This document shows, in pieces, positions 43,518-52,923 of a stretch of DNA of 62,397 nucleotides. Source of the DNA: Deltaproteobacteria bacterium. Lineage in GTDB: Bacteria > Desulfobacterota > Syntrophia > Syntrophales > UBA2210. The stretch is taken from assembly GCA_016933215.1 (NCBI GenBank), contig JAFGBH010000047.1, positions 1 to 62,397 on the forward strand. The letters are read 5' to 3'. Under the pieces are notes generated by a model that was given only the letters and a program-made list of their open reading frames with translations, did no database searches and was not told where the DNA came from. Position 1 is the first letter of the stretch. Each line of letters opens with the position of its first letter. The position numbers and the translations under genes are program-made.

Positions 43518-45217
43518 GATCAACTAAGACACTAATGGTAGTCGTTTCTTTCTTAAGCTTTCTTGTCTTTTTCGGCTGTGCTGCACAGGATAGTCTTTTT
43601 AAGGCACCAGGCCTAGAGCAAAAGCCGGAGGCAGTTGCGAAAGCAGGGGTTGAGGAAGGCACGAGCGTAACGGAAGCGGCAGAAACGCCGGAGATGGCTT
43701 ACATCAAAGATATCCTGCTCGAGGCCGTTAAAGGGAAAGAACGTCTGAGCATTATGCTTTCGGAGGTTCCCGAATTTTCGATTTCCAGGCAGCCCGACAA
43801 CACCCTCCTTATAAGACTGGAAAACACCTTCCTCCCCGATGATTTCAGGGGAAGACACAGCGAGGCCGAGCTTCAGAACCTGAAATATATAGTGCTCTCT
43901 CAGGTATCGGAAGGAGAAACCCGGGAGGTTCATCTGTCGGTAAGCCTCAATGAGATGGTTCCCTACAGGGTCAGCAGGGATGAAACAAGAATCGATGTAA
44001 ATTTTGATGTCGTTGCCCTTGCCTCTCCGTCACCAAAAACTCCTCCCGCAGGCGCCGTGGCCGTGGCTCCTCCGATACGGCCTCCCGAAAAGGTAGAGGA
44101 CATCGTAAATGAAAAGGAGCCGGCAGGTGCCGGTGAGATCGTCAAGTATACGGGGGAAGAGATCTCTCTCGATTTTCAGGACGCCAATATACGAACGGTC
44201 TTCAGGTTGATATCGGAGGTGAGCGGCTACAATATTGTGGTGAGCCCTGAGGTCAACAAGACGATCACGGTACGGATGGCAAATGTCCCCTGGGATCAGG
44301 CGCTTGACACCATACTGGAGGTAAACGGGCTGGGAAAGAAAGAGTCGGGTATGGTAATCACCGTTCTCCCCCTCGAGAAATTGAAAAAGGCGGAAAAGGA
44401 TGAACTCGAGAAGGATGTGGCGGAAGGAAAGCTTCAGCAGATTTCCATCGAGGCACGAATCGTCGAGGTCACCTCGACCTTCGCGAGAGACATGGGTGTC
44501 AGGTGGGGCTACGGATATCAGGACGAGTGGAGAAACAGGGACTATGGGGTGATGTTTGGTAATTCCGAGAACGTGGATGGCGCCACCGAAATCGCCTCTC
44601 TTCCCGGTGGGATCGGCCTTACCAGTTCCAACGTGGCCGTGAATTTTCCGTCATCTACCTCGACTGCAGGGCCGGGACTGGGCGTCGTAATGGGGTCGAG
44701 CAAATATATCCTCGATGCGAAGCTCACGGCACTGGAGGATACAGGGGAAGGAAAAATTATATCGTCGCCCAAGGTAACCACTGTTGACAGTGTAAAGGCC
44801 ACCATCAAGCAGGGTGAAGAAATCCCCTATGTCGTGCAGGATGAAGATGGCACGAACTCTGTTGAGTTCAAAGATGCGGCCTTGCTTCTTGAGGTTACTC
44901 CCCGGATTACGCCCGATGGAAAAATTTCCATGGAAGTTCTGGCCAACAACGATTATGCCGACTATACGAGAACCAACACGAGCGGAGAAAATCCGCCCAT
45001 CGTAACGAGCAGTGTCGAGTCGACCATCATTGTCAATGACGGAGACACGATCGTGGTGGGAGGCATACATAAGACGGACAAGATAGAGAGGGTTGACGGT
45101 GTCCCGTGGCTCAGGGATATTCCCTACCTGGGCTGGCTTTTCAAGTACAAGACCAGCAGCGAAAATAAGCGGGAGATACTCATCTTCGTAACGCCTCGGA
45201 TTATAAAGGAAGGATAA
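43514..45217 (+). CDS. pilQ: Type IV pilus secretin PilQ, 567 aa
   Basis: Outer-membrane channel for the pilus. The signal peptide ends in a lipobox-like FFGC (Cys about 22). An AMIN-like beta domain (about 65-175), an STN/N-domain (about 215-285, ISLDFQDANIRTVFRLI) and the secretin core (about 315-565, ending VPWLRDIPYLGWLFKY) follow. Shorter than many PilQ proteins (650-770 aa) because there is only one AMIN and one N-domain. Last of the overlapping pilMNOPQ set; the Ig-like gene is 67 nt downstream. Confidence 0.95.
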   Translation: MRSTKTLMVVVSFLSFLVFFGCAAQDSLFKAPGLEQKPEAVAKAGVEEGTSVTEAAETPEMAYIKDILLEAVKGKERLSIMLSEVPEFSISRQPDNTLLIRLENTFLPDDFRGRHSEAELQNLKYIVLSQVSEGETREVHLSVSLNEMVPYRVSRDETRIDVNFDVVALASPSPKTPPAGAVAVAPPIRPPEKVEDIVNEKEPAGAGEIVKYTGEEISLDFQDANIRTVFRLISEVSGYNIVVSPEVNKTITVRMANVPWDQALDTILEVNGLGKKESGMVITVLPLEKLKKAEKDELEKDVAEGKLQQISIEARIVEVTSTFARDMGVRWGYGYQDEWRNRDYGVMFGNSENVDGATEIASLPGGIGLTSSNVAVNFPSSTSTAGPGLGVVMGSSKYILDAKLTALEDTGEGKIISSPKVTTVDSVKATIKQGEEIPYVVQDEDGTNSVEFKDAALLLEVTPRITPDGKISMEVLANNDYADYTRTNTSGENPPIVTSSVESTIIVNDGDTIVVGGIHKTDKIERVDGVPWLRDIPYLGWLFKYKTSSENKREILIFVTPRIIKEG

Positions 45218-45284
45218 CGAGAGGGTACAAACTCGGAAAATAATAAAACGTTAATACAGACGGTATTAGCGGAGGGACTCCACA

Positions 45285-47411
45285 ATGAAGATACGAGATT
45301 TTAAACGCGGCTTTTTGATATTTCTGATAATTCTCTTTTCCGTTTTTCTCATCTCCTGCGGCACTGGCGACGACGGTGACGAAGGCGGTGACGACGGCAC
45401 GGGCGGCGAGACCGCTCAGGGAGCCAGCCTTTCTATAGCGACATCGCAGGCAACGGTGCAATCGGATAATATCGACAGCGCCGATATAACCGCAACGGTG
45501 CTCGATAAAAACGGCGCCGTGGTAGGGGATGTTCTGGTAACATTTTCAACAAGTGCAGGTTTCTTAAATGCTTCTTCACGGATAACCGATAGCAATGGCG
45601 TTGCGAGTGTAACATTCACATCAGGGACAGACAACAATCAGACGGCCACCATTACGGCTTCTGCGTCGGGTGTTTCTCCCGCCTCAATTCCTATACAGAT
45701 AGTCGGGTCGAAACTGACACTGGCAGTAACGGAAAATAGTATCCCCGATGACGGGTCGGAAACCGCGGAGCTCACCATTACTGCAACAAACGCTGCCGAT
45801 GTCCCCCAATCCGGCGTACCGATAACACTGGCCGCTGCGGGTACGGGAGTGGTTACCCTCTCCGAAACCGATGGTTTAACCAGTTTGACCGGTGTATTCA
45901 CGGTTACCGTAACAGGGACCAGTGCAGGAACCGTCACCGTGACTGCCCAGGGCGCAGGCGACACGAAGTCCGTCGATTTTACCGTCAACTTATCGGGTCA
46001 AATTGTCTTCGGTATCGATGCAGTTCAAGAGGGCGCCGGGCCGTTGGATTCCTCATTTGAGGACCCCTATCCCCTTTCCACGAATACGGACCTCAGGATT
46101 GTGGTCAATGCCCCCGATCCTCCCGGTCCTGCGCAAGTTCTCTTTGCCACCACGGTGGGTGGTTGGGATGGAGGAGCTTCGAAGGTCGTTTTTAAAGGTA
46201 TTGTCGCTGGTCAGGCCGAGGCGGTACTCCGTTCTGCCGATGCCGGTTCTGCAACTGTCGAGGTCTATTACGCGGGTTCGCAACTTCCAAGGGATTCCAT
46301 GACCGTCGCCATTTCACGGCCGGCACTTGATGCGGACAGTGTCGTCCTTCAGGCGAGCGCCGACGTCGTTCAGCCGAGCATCGGGAGTGAGACGAACACC
46401 GTCACCCTGACGGCGACGGTAACGAGTGGCGGTCAGCCTGTCGGTGGTGCCGCGGTGGCCTTTTCGATTGTGAACCCCCTGGGCGGCGGCGAAAGTATAA
46501 GCCCCGTCGTCGCGATAAGCGAGAGTACCGGTGAGGCCATAACCACCTTTGAATCGGGTACGCTGAGCACCGATCAAAATGGCATCACGATACGAGCGAC
46601 CGTTGTCGGTACGGCCATAGAGGATGAAATTGCAATTGAAATTGGCGGCACGGCACTTTCCCTTGCCATAGGCTACGGTACCGTCATCCAATCCAATGAA
46701 TCCAATACCCTCTATCTCTTGCCCATGTCGGTTCTCGTCGCCGACGCGAACGGAAATCCCGTTTCGGGGGCCACGGTGTCCCTCGGACTGTGGCCTACAG
46801 CCTACAGGACAGGCGCCTGGTATGAGACCAGAGTCGGCGAGCAAACGGTGTGGCGCGTCTATACATCGGGGATTTTCCCCAATGAGGATGTCGATAAGGA
46901 CGGTTATCGTGATGATGGCGAGGATATAAATTTGGATAATCAGCTGACACCCCCCAACTCGGCAGGAGGCACGGTTCCCGCTACGGTTATAACAGATGAT
47001 AATGGTACTGCGAATTTCGAACTCGAGTTTTTGAAGACCTCCGCCGTCTGGGTGACCGACAGGATACGGGCGACGACGATGGTCCTCGAAACAGAGACGA
47101 CCTCGTATCTGGAGTTCGGTCTTCCCTTTGAAAAACTGGAAGGCGAGGGACATCTGCTGGGCGATTCTCCCTGGCCCTACTTACTGGTGGCCCCCGCGGG
47201 AGGCACAACCGCTCCGGTCCTCTTCCCCTCTATTGTCGATCCCGATTTTGATACCTATGAGGCCATCTTCGGCGATATAGATACTCTTGATAACACTTAT
47301 ACCTATGATGGTACCGGTACGGTAGCGGGCGACATCGCTTCGGATGAAGTTACCGTGCATTATTATGGATATCCTACCGTTACATTCCCCGTCAGGATCG
47401 TTTTTGAATAA
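45285..47411 (+). CDS. Large surface lipoprotein with invasin-like Ig (Big-1) domains, 708 aa
   Basis: Lipobox LISC (Cys about 25), then an acidic Gly/Asp-rich linker (GDDGDEGGDDG), consistent with anchoring to the outer membrane. Two to four Big-1 type repeats follow (starting about 45, 140 and 345), with the DSNGVASVTF and DQNGITIRA turns typical of intimin/invasin folds. Near 540-560, NEDVDKDGYRDDGEDINLDN is a likely calcium-binding loop. The next part (about 575-620) is another Ig-like fold. GGAGGG precedes the ATG. It directly follows pilQ and ends at a terminator, so it is probably part of the pilus transcript. It may be an adhesin or a secretin-associated protein. Confidence 0.85.
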   Translation: MKIRDFKRGFLIFLIILFSVFLISCGTGDDGDEGGDDGTGGETAQGASLSIATSQATVQSDNIDSADITATVLDKNGAVVGDVLVTFSTSAGFLNASSRITDSNGVASVTFTSGTDNNQTATITASASGVSPASIPIQIVGSKLTLAVTENSIPDDGSETAELTITATNAADVPQSGVPITLAAAGTGVVTLSETDGLTSLTGVFTVTVTGTSAGTVTVTAQGAGDTKSVDFTVNLSGQIVFGIDAVQEGAGPLDSSFEDPYPLSTNTDLRIVVNAPDPPGPAQVLFATTVGGWDGGASKVVFKGIVAGQAEAVLRSADAGSATVEVYYAGSQLPRDSMTVAISRPALDADSVVLQASADVVQPSIGSETNTVTLTATVTSGGQPVGGAAVAFSIVNPLGGGESISPVVAISESTGEAITTFESGTLSTDQNGITIRATVVGTAIEDEIAIEIGGTALSLAIGYGTVIQSNESNTLYLLPMSVLVADANGNPVSGATVSLGLWPTAYRTGAWYETRVGEQTVWRVYTSGIFPNEDVDKDGYRDDGEDINLDNQLTPPNSAGGTVPATVITDDNGTANFELEFLKTSAVWVTDRIRATTMVLETETTSYLEFGLPFEKLEGEGHLLGDSPWPYLLVAPAGGTTAPVLFPSIVDPDFDTYEAIFGDIDTLDNTYTYDGTGTVAGDIASDEVTVHYYGYPTVTFPVRIVFE

Positions 47412-47460
47412 TGTGCTGGTGAGTCCTATCATGTAAGATTATCAGGACACAGAAAAATGA

Positions 47461-47496
47461 AGGGGAGATACTTTGATGGTATCTCCCCTCTTTTTT
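47461..47496 (+). terminator. Strong bidirectional terminator
   Basis: AGGGGAGATAC-TTTGATG-GTATCTCCCCT followed by CTTTTTTATTT. It separates the pilus cluster from the convergent queF. Confidence 0.93.
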
Positions 47497-47514
47497 ATTT
47501 ATTCAAGAAAGTAC

Positions 47515-47844
47515 TCAGGCGGAATAGTCCGCTCGTACCGTTGTATAAAGACCACCCCGAACGTTGAATGTACCCGTCACCGTCACCTTCTTGGGGTGCA
47601 CCGTGGTAACGAAATCGTCAAGAATCCGGTTGACCGCTTCTTCGTGAAAGATCCCCTTCTCCCGGTAGGCGTTGAGATAGAGCTTCAGCGATTTCAACTC
47701 CACGAGAAGCGCGTCAGGCACATAGGTAATAATAATCTCGGCAAAATCGGGCTGTGATGTCATCGGGCAGAGACAGGTGAATTCGGGAAATCGAATGTCG
47801 ACCTCGTAATCACGCGCTCTGAAGTTGTTTTCTATCGTTTCCAT
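47515..47844 (-). CDS. queF: NADPH-dependent preQ0 reductase QueF (type I), 109 aa
   Basis: Reduces 7-cyano-7-deazaguanine to preQ1 in queuosine synthesis. The catalytic Cys is the second in EFTCLCPMTSQPDFAE (about Cys26), with the conserved Asp at about 33. SKLKLY-type substrate loop appears as LKSLKLYLNAYRE, and FHEEAVNRILDD follows. About 40-55 residues shorter at the N-terminus than B. subtilis QueF, but the active core is complete. Starts 35 nt inside the transporter gene, so they are coupled. Confidence 0.93.
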   Translation of the reverse strand: METIENNFRARDYEVDIRFPEFTCLCPMTSQPDFAEIIITYVPDALLVELKSLKLYLNAYREKGIFHEEAVNRILDDFVTTVHPKKVTVTGTFNVRGGLYTTVRADYSA

Positions 47845-48442
47845 AGGCCTTTACTAACAGATAACAGAAGGGCGTGTCAAGAAGCGCAATCCCCACCTTG
47901 ACGAGATACTGACTCACAATCATCACCGCGATTGTTTTCATGGGGTAGGTTCCCGCGAAGGCTATTCCGATAAAGAGGACCGAATCGATGAGCTGGGAGA
48001 CAACCGTGGAGAGGTTATTCCTGAGCCAGAGATATTTGCCCTCCGTTTTTTTCTTCAACCAGTGAAAGGCCCAGACATCATGATTCTGGGAGATGAGGTA
48101 GGCGATCATCGATGCGAGGACGATTCTCGGTGTGGAGCCGAGGATGGTCTCGTAGGCCCCCTGATGCTGCCAGAAGGGAGCGGGGGGAAGCAGTTTCCCT
48201 ATAAAGAGTACTGCCACCATGACGATCGACATATAAAATCCCGTCATGACGAGGGTCCGGGCGCTTTCTCTCCCCTCGATTTCCGAAACCACATCGGTGA
48301 AGAGAAAGGTGAGCGGATAGAGGATTATCGCCGCGGGGAGTATGAGACCTCCGATGACAACGATTTTTGTGGCCATGATATTGGCCAGAAGAAGAGAGGT
48401 CACAAAGAGGTATTTGATAAAACGAATATTTGCTACAACCAT
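47810..48442 (-). CDS. Queuosine precursor transporter (YhhQ/QPTR family), 210 aa
   Basis: A VUT/DUF165 membrane protein with six or so helices. Family blocks are the N-terminal LLLANIMATKIV, the LYPLTFLFTDVVSEIEG loop (about 41-57) and the later LRNNLSTVVSQLIDSVLF (about 140-157). It imports queuine or preQ1-type bases. Overlap with queF supports both salvage and synthesis of the same precursor. I found no preQ1 riboswitch in the 140-nt upstream gap. Confidence 0.92.
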   Translation of the reverse strand: MVVANIRFIKYLFVTSLLLANIMATKIVVIGGLILPAAIILYPLTFLFTDVVSEIEGRESARTLVMTGFYMSIVMVAVLFIGKLLPPAPFWQHQGAYETILGSTPRIVLASMIAYLISQNHDVWAFHWLKKKTEGKYLWLRNNLSTVVSQLIDSVLFIGIAFAGTYPMKTIAVMIVSQYLVKVGIALLDTPFCYLLVKAYGNDRKQLQSA

Positions 48443-48583
48443 GGCAATTTCTTATTGAAAGTTCTCCGTAAATAGGGTTACATGCAATATCATTGAAAGG
48501 AGAGGTGAGTCAATCGATTTTTTGGCTTATTCCATCGGTGATACCCGAAACAGATAACATTAGTCGCTTCAGGTTTTTTTATT

Positions 48584-49222
48584 ATGGACTCTGAATATCT
48601 AAAGGAAAGAGAGGCGTTTCTTTACCGCGCCTACACCATGTTGGACAAGGGGGACTTTAAAGAGGCCCTTTCTCTTGCCGAAGGAAGGATTCACCGTTAC
48701 CCGGGCGACGTTGATGCGTGGCTCCTTATTGCCGCTTCCTCGGTCAGTATGGGGAGGCTCAGGGAGGCGGAGAGGATTCTCCGGGAATTGAATCATATAC
48801 TTCCGGGGTGGCCCCACGTCCTGGAATGTCTCGGTGATGTGCTGCGGAGAATGGGGATGACCGGGGAAGCAATGGATTACTACAAAAGCGCCCGTACACT
48901 CGACCCGCCGATGACGGAGCGTATTGCTGAAAAGATCGCGTCAATTGAGGCGGGAAGAGAAGATGATGAGGCCGAGACAGAGGAAATTTCCGCAGATTTT
49001 CAGACAGTGACGCTGGCGGACATGTATCTCAAGCAGGGAGATCAAAAGAAGGCAATTGCTGTTCTCAAGAAGATTCTTGAGAGGGATCCCGAAAACGAGG
49101 AAGCACAAAAGCGATTGAAGGTATCCGATTTCCTCCGCGATGACAACCCGAAGACCGAAGTGGTGGGCGAACTGGATCGGTGGCTGCAAAAGCTCAGGAT
49201 TGGAAAGCGTAAGGATGGGTAA
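48584..49222 (+). CDS. TPR-repeat protein, 212 aa
   Basis: Three to four tetratricopeptide repeats between about residues 10 and 120 (for example YTMLDKGDFKEALSLAEGRI and CLGDVLRRMGMTGEAMDYY), an acidic linker (EDDEAETEEIS), and a last repeat at about 140-175 (LADMYLKQGDQKKAIAVLKK). No signal peptide, so cytoplasmic; probably a protein-interaction scaffold. It ends 8 nt inside pepP and is co-translated with it. Confidence 0.8.
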   Translation: MDSEYLKEREAFLYRAYTMLDKGDFKEALSLAEGRIHRYPGDVDAWLLIAASSVSMGRLREAERILRELNHILPGWPHVLECLGDVLRRMGMTGEAMDYYKSARTLDPPMTERIAEKIASIEAGREDDEAETEEISADFQTVTLADMYLKQGDQKKAIAVLKKILERDPENEEAQKRLKVSDFLRDDNPKTEVVGELDRWLQKLRIGKRKDG

Positions 49223-50297
49223 TCTCTCGAAAGAGGAGAAACGGGTTGGCCGTATTCAGGGAGAACTCCTACGTTTTGACGTTGAGGGAATCCTCTTCTT
49301 CGATATGGCAAATATACGGTATCTGACCGGTTTTACGGGAAGTGAAGGGGCCCTTTTTGTCGGGAAGGGCGAACCGGTTCTCCTTATCGACGGCAGGTAT
49401 GTCACGCAGGCAAAAAGAGAGACAAATGCCTGCGAGATTCTCCACTTTACCGACAAGACGGAGGGTATAGCGAGGCTTCTTGCAACCTCGAACGTTAAGG
49501 TGGCCGGCTTTGAATCCCAGGCCCTTACCTATGATGCCTACGAGAAACTGCAAAGAGAGACCGAAGGGATTTCCCTCAAACCGCTATCGGACGAGATAGG
49601 CCCGTTACGCGCCAGAAAAGATTCGGATGAGATTGTCCTTCTGAGGGAAGCAGCGAAAATCGCCGCCCGGGCTCTTACGGCAACCCTGGAAATAGTAACG
49701 CCCGGAGTCTCGGAACGGAGCATCGCCACCCTCCTTGAGGTGACTATGAGAGAGGCGGGGAGCGAGAAGCCCTCCTTTGAAACGATTGTGGCCGCCGGCG
49801 AAAATTCCTCGATGCCCCACGCGAGACCCGGCGGGAGTGAATTAAAAAATGGAGATTTTGTTGTCATAGACTATGGGGCAGTGTATGGGGGATATCACTC
49901 CGACGAGACCTGCACCTATGCAATAGGCAAAACATCCCGCGATCAGGAAGAGGTCTACGAAATAGTGAAGTATGCCCACGATCGTGCCATAGATGCCGTG
50001 AAGGCAGGGGTATCCTGTAAGGATATAGACGGTATTGCCAGAAACTATATAGAAGATAAGGGTCTTGGTTCTCATTTTTCTCACGGTACGGGCCACGGCG
50101 TCGGCCTTGAAGTTCATGAAGCCCCCACGGTCTCAGCAAGGAGCACGGACTACCTGGAAGAGGGGATGATAATTACGGTGGAGCCCGGCATCTATATTCC
50201 CGGCAAATGGGGCGTGAGAATTGAGGACACTGTCCTTGTTGAGAGGGATGGCTGTGAGATTATAACAAGGATGCCAAAGGAACTTGCCGTCCTGTAG
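49215..50297 (+). CDS. pepP: Xaa-Pro aminopeptidase (M24B family), 360 aa
   Basis: Removes N-terminal residues before proline. A creatinase-like N-domain (1-125) is followed by the pita-bread catalytic domain with metal ligands in VIDYGAVYGGYHSDETCTY (two Asp), HGTGHGVGLEVHE (His), ITVEPGIY (Glu) and GVRIEDTV (Glu). I start at ATG 49215 (MGNLSKEEKR), which overlaps the TPR stop; the track's earlier start is unsupported. In many bacteria efp follows; here gcvH does. Confidence 0.92.
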   Translation: MGNLSKEEKRVGRIQGELLRFDVEGILFFDMANIRYLTGFTGSEGALFVGKGEPVLLIDGRYVTQAKRETNACEILHFTDKTEGIARLLATSNVKVAGFESQALTYDAYEKLQRETEGISLKPLSDEIGPLRARKDSDEIVLLREAAKIAARALTATLEIVTPGVSERSIATLLEVTMREAGSEKPSFETIVAAGENSSMPHARPGGSELKNGDFVVIDYGAVYGGYHSDETCTYAIGKTSRDQEEVYEIVKYAHDRAIDAVKAGVSCKDIDGIARNYIEDKGLGSHFSHGTGHGVGLEVHEAPTVSARSTDYLEEGMIITVEPGIYIPGKWGVRIEDTVLVERDGCEIITRMPKELAVL

Positions 50298-50377
50298 GTA
50301 GAGATACTGCAGTGCGCATTGAGAAAAAGTATAACAAGAAAAAATACTCAAGGGAATAGGAGGAGGACAGTCAAGCC

Positions 50378-50776
50378 ATGTCGACCTTTCCTGATGATCT
50401 CCTTTTCACGCGTGAACATACATGGGTGAGGGTTGATGATAATATTGCAACGATAGGAATAACCGATTATGCCCAGGATGCGATGGGAGATATACTGTCA
50501 GTAAAACTTTCCGATAACGACTCGTCAGTCGAACAGGATGAGAGCTTCGGGTTTATTGAGTCTGCAAAAACGACGATGGAACTCATATCCCCCATAAGCG
50601 GTGAGATAATAAAAATCAATGAAGATATCACCGATGATTTGGGGATCTTGAACAGCGACCCCTATGATACGGGCTGGCTGATTATTGTCAATGTTAAGGA
50701 CTTGAGTGAGCTTGACAATCTCCTTGATTCCTATGAATATTCCGACTATGTTGAGGAAGAGGTGGAGGTCGAGTGA
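50378..50776 (+). CDS. gcvH: Glycine cleavage system H protein (lipoyl carrier), 132 aa
   Basis: Carries the lipoyl arm of the glycine cleavage system. The modified Lys is in GFIESAKTTMELISPISGE (about Lys64). The N-terminus FTREHTWVRVDDNIATIGIT and the GWLIIV segment are typical. The acidic tail is rich in Glu. No gcvT or gcvP is present nearby, but the next gene encodes a lipoyl/octanoyl transferase, so this H protein may also be the entry point for lipoate assembly. Confidence 0.94.
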   Translation: MSTFPDDLLFTREHTWVRVDDNIATIGITDYAQDAMGDILSVKLSDNDSSVEQDESFGFIESAKTTMELISPISGEIIKINEDITDDLGILNSDPYDTGWLIIVNVKDLSELDNLLDSYEYSDYVEEEVEVE

Positions 50777-50782
50777 CATCCT

Positions 50783-51631
50783 GTGGAGGAGTGGAGGTTC
50801 ATACCGTTTGAAAGGTTCTCCGCCTTTGAAAATATGGCCACCGATGAGGCCATACTGAAGGTGGGACAGCAAAGGCAGACCCCCCCCACGCTCAGGTTCT
50901 ACGGATGGACAGAACCTGCCGTGACGATAGGGTATTCCCAGAATCCCCGGCGCGAGATACAGTATGATTTTTGCCGCAAAGGCGGAATCGATATCGTGAG
51001 GCGGCCCACGGGAGGTAAGGCAGTTTTTCACGATGGCGATCTCACCTATTCATTCGTGGCCCATGAGCGTAATCCTCTCTTTTCGACGGATATAATGAAA
51101 AACTACGGCACCATAAGCAGATGTATCGCGAGGGGACTCGAAAAGGCGGGAATTGAGGCAGCTTTAGTGGAGGAGGGGAGAGGAAGCCGCGTAGGCTCTC
51201 TGGATTCTTTCTGTTTCTCACTTCCTCTCCGTAATGAGCTCCTTGTAGGGGGGAAAAAGATATGCGGGAGTGCGCAGTTACGGTCGAGGAGTGTCTTTCT
51301 GCAGCACGGATCCATTCTTCTTGACTTCGATCCCGAGATAACCGCCAGGGTCATGTGGAAAAATGAGGAGAACCTCATGGAGGATATATCCAAACTGAAA
51401 AATTCGGTAACCTGTGTCAATGAACATTCTGAAAACGGAATAGAGACCGACCTTCTTTGCAGGTATATTAAGGAGAGTTTTGAAGAAACGATGAAGGTAC
51501 GACTTCTCGAGTCTTCGCTGACTCCCCGGGAAGAGGTGCTGAAGGAGCGGTTTTTGAGGGACAAGTATTTAAGGCCCGAGTGGAATATGGAAGGAAAGGT
51601 AGAGATACATGGACGTAACACGGATCGTTAA
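50783..51631 (+). CDS. Octanoyltransferase/lipoate-ligase family protein, LipM-like, 282 aa
   Basis: A BPL/LplA-fold enzyme. RRPTGGKAVFHDGDLTYSF (about 73-91) and LVGGKKICGSAQLR (about 154-167) are the acyl-binding motifs. A Cys in SFCFSLP (Cys144) aligns with the catalytic Cys150 of B. subtilis LipM (xCF followed by GKK-x-x-GSAQ), favouring an octanoyl-[ACP]:GcvH transferase over an ATP-dependent ligase. The start is GTG. Placed six bases after gcvH, its likely substrate, and overlapping hisC by 23 nt. Confidence 0.85.
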   Translation: MEEWRFIPFERFSAFENMATDEAILKVGQQRQTPPTLRFYGWTEPAVTIGYSQNPRREIQYDFCRKGGIDIVRRPTGGKAVFHDGDLTYSFVAHERNPLFSTDIMKNYGTISRCIARGLEKAGIEAALVEEGRGSRVGSLDSFCFSLPLRNELLVGGKKICGSAQLRSRSVFLQHGSILLDFDPEITARVMWKNEENLMEDISKLKNSVTCVNEHSENGIETDLLCRYIKESFEETMKVRLLESSLTPREEVLKERFLRDKYLRPEWNMEGKVEIHGRNTDR

Positions 51632-52670
51632 GGGTGAGGTACGCGGCCAGGAGGCCTATCAGATCGACGAGAGGGTATGCAGGATCAAGCTCGACGCCAA
51701 CGAGAATCCCTATTCGCTCACGGAAGAGCTCTCTTTTCGTCTTTTCGAGTATCTGAGGACCTTTCCCCTGAACCGATATCCGGCCCCCGGTTCCCCCGAT
51801 CTGAGGCTGAAGTTTGCGGAAAAATTCGGGATTGGCGAGGACATGATTATCATCGGAAACGGATCGGATGAACTGATTCAGATGCTTTTAACGGCCCTCC
51901 CCCCATCGGGGAGCGTCCTCATTCCATCTCCCACCTTTGGCATGTATAAGATATCATCAATTAATACGGGGCATGACGTCATCGAGATACCGCTCGACGA
52001 GAACTTCGACCTGAGAACTGATGAGATCCTTCGTGCCCTAGCGGAGGGGTCTTCCTCGTTGGTTTTTCTGAGCTATCCCAACAATCCCACGGGAAACTGT
52101 TTTGACAGGGAAAAAATTGAGACGATTATAGGGCAAAGTGACGGGATTGTGGTTGTCGATGAGGCCTACTTTCATTTTTCCGGGAGCACCTTTCTCCCCC
52201 TCCTTGAGAGGTTTGATAATCTCGTAATTTTGAGGACACTTTCAAAGGTGGGACTTGCGGCCCTCAGGATAGGCATACTCGTGGGGCACCCTTCCCTCAT
52301 TCATGAGTTGAACAAGGTACGACTTCCCTATAATCTCAATACACTCTCCCAGGCAGCGGCGCATTTTTTTATCGAACACGAAGATGAATTCCTGGCGCAG
52401 ACTAAAAAGATAGTGGCAGGGAGGGACGAAGTCTTTCGTGAATTAGCGTCCATAGAGGGGATTACACCCTATCCGACGGATTCAAATTTTATCCTTTTTA
52501 GTTGTCTTAGGGATAAAGATGGTGTATACGAGAGGCTCATAGAAGAAGATGTACTGATAAAGAATTTTGGATCTTCCGGTATCCTGAGGGACTGTATGAG
52601 GGTTACGCTGGGTACCGATGATGAAAACGATCAGTTTTTAAGGGCACTGAGAAAGGCTGTCCTGCAGTAA
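51609..52670 (+). CDS. hisC: Histidinol-phosphate aminotransferase, 353 aa
   Basis: PLP aminotransferase of histidine synthesis. LDANENPY (about 28-35), SYPNNPTGN (about 155-163), VVDEAYFHF (about 182-190) and the PLP-lysine motif LRTLSKVGLAALRIG (Lys about 213) are present. Length matches. Distinguished from other class I/II aminotransferases by the ANENP start, though some HisC proteins also use Phe or Tyr. It overlaps the lipoyl transferase gene and ends at a terminator. Confidence 0.92.
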   Translation: MDVTRIVKGEVRGQEAYQIDERVCRIKLDANENPYSLTEELSFRLFEYLRTFPLNRYPAPGSPDLRLKFAEKFGIGEDMIIIGNGSDELIQMLLTALPPSGSVLIPSPTFGMYKISSINTGHDVIEIPLDENFDLRTDEILRALAEGSSSLVFLSYPNNPTGNCFDREKIETIIGQSDGIVVVDEAYFHFSGSTFLPLLERFDNLVILRTLSKVGLAALRIGILVGHPSLIHELNKVRLPYNLNTLSQAAAHFFIEHEDEFLAQTKKIVAGRDEVFRELASIEGITPYPTDSNFILFSCLRDKDGVYERLIEEDVLIKNFGSSGILRDCMRVTLGTDDENDQFLRALRKAVLQ

Positions 52671-52697
52671 GGAGAGTGATACAACTACGTGGTAAAG

Positions 52698-52752
52698 TAG
52701 GGGTGGGTGACGTCGTATCGCATACGAGGCGTCGCGCTGCCCTTTTTTTTTG
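52698..52752 (+). terminator. Terminator after hisC
   Basis: A stem built from GACG-TCGTAT / ATACGA-GG-CGTC with loop CGC, flanked by GGGT and GCCC, then a run of eight or nine T. It ends the TPR-pepP-gcvH-lipM-hisC unit. Confidence 0.8.
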
Positions 52753-52767
52753 CATTTTGGGTTTAGC

Positions 52768-52884
52768 GTTGAACTGAGAAGCGAGCGCATTCCCCGCTTT
52801 ATGCGGCGGGGTTAGCGAGCGAATACAAAATAAATATTTTCCATAACAGTCGGAGATTCCCCGCAACAGGTTGCGGGGAGCTTC
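52768..52884 (+). repeat. Dispersed two-hairpin intergenic repeat, copy B
   Basis: Same order as copy A: GTTGAACTGAGAAGCGAGCG, first hairpin (CATTCCCCGC...GCGGGGTTAG, less perfect), a second AGCGAGCG, AATACAAAATAAATATTTTCC, then the second hairpin TTCCCCGCAA / TTGCGGGGA. It lies between the hisC terminator and rpsU, just ahead of the rpsU ribosome site. Confidence 0.85.
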
Positions 52885-52923
52885 AAAATACAAAGCGTAA
52901 CATAAAGGAAAGGAAGGATTATT

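Noticed and set aside
48443-48583. preQ1 riboswitch before the queuosine transporter
   Set aside because: The short pseudoknot consensus was not found on the minus strand.
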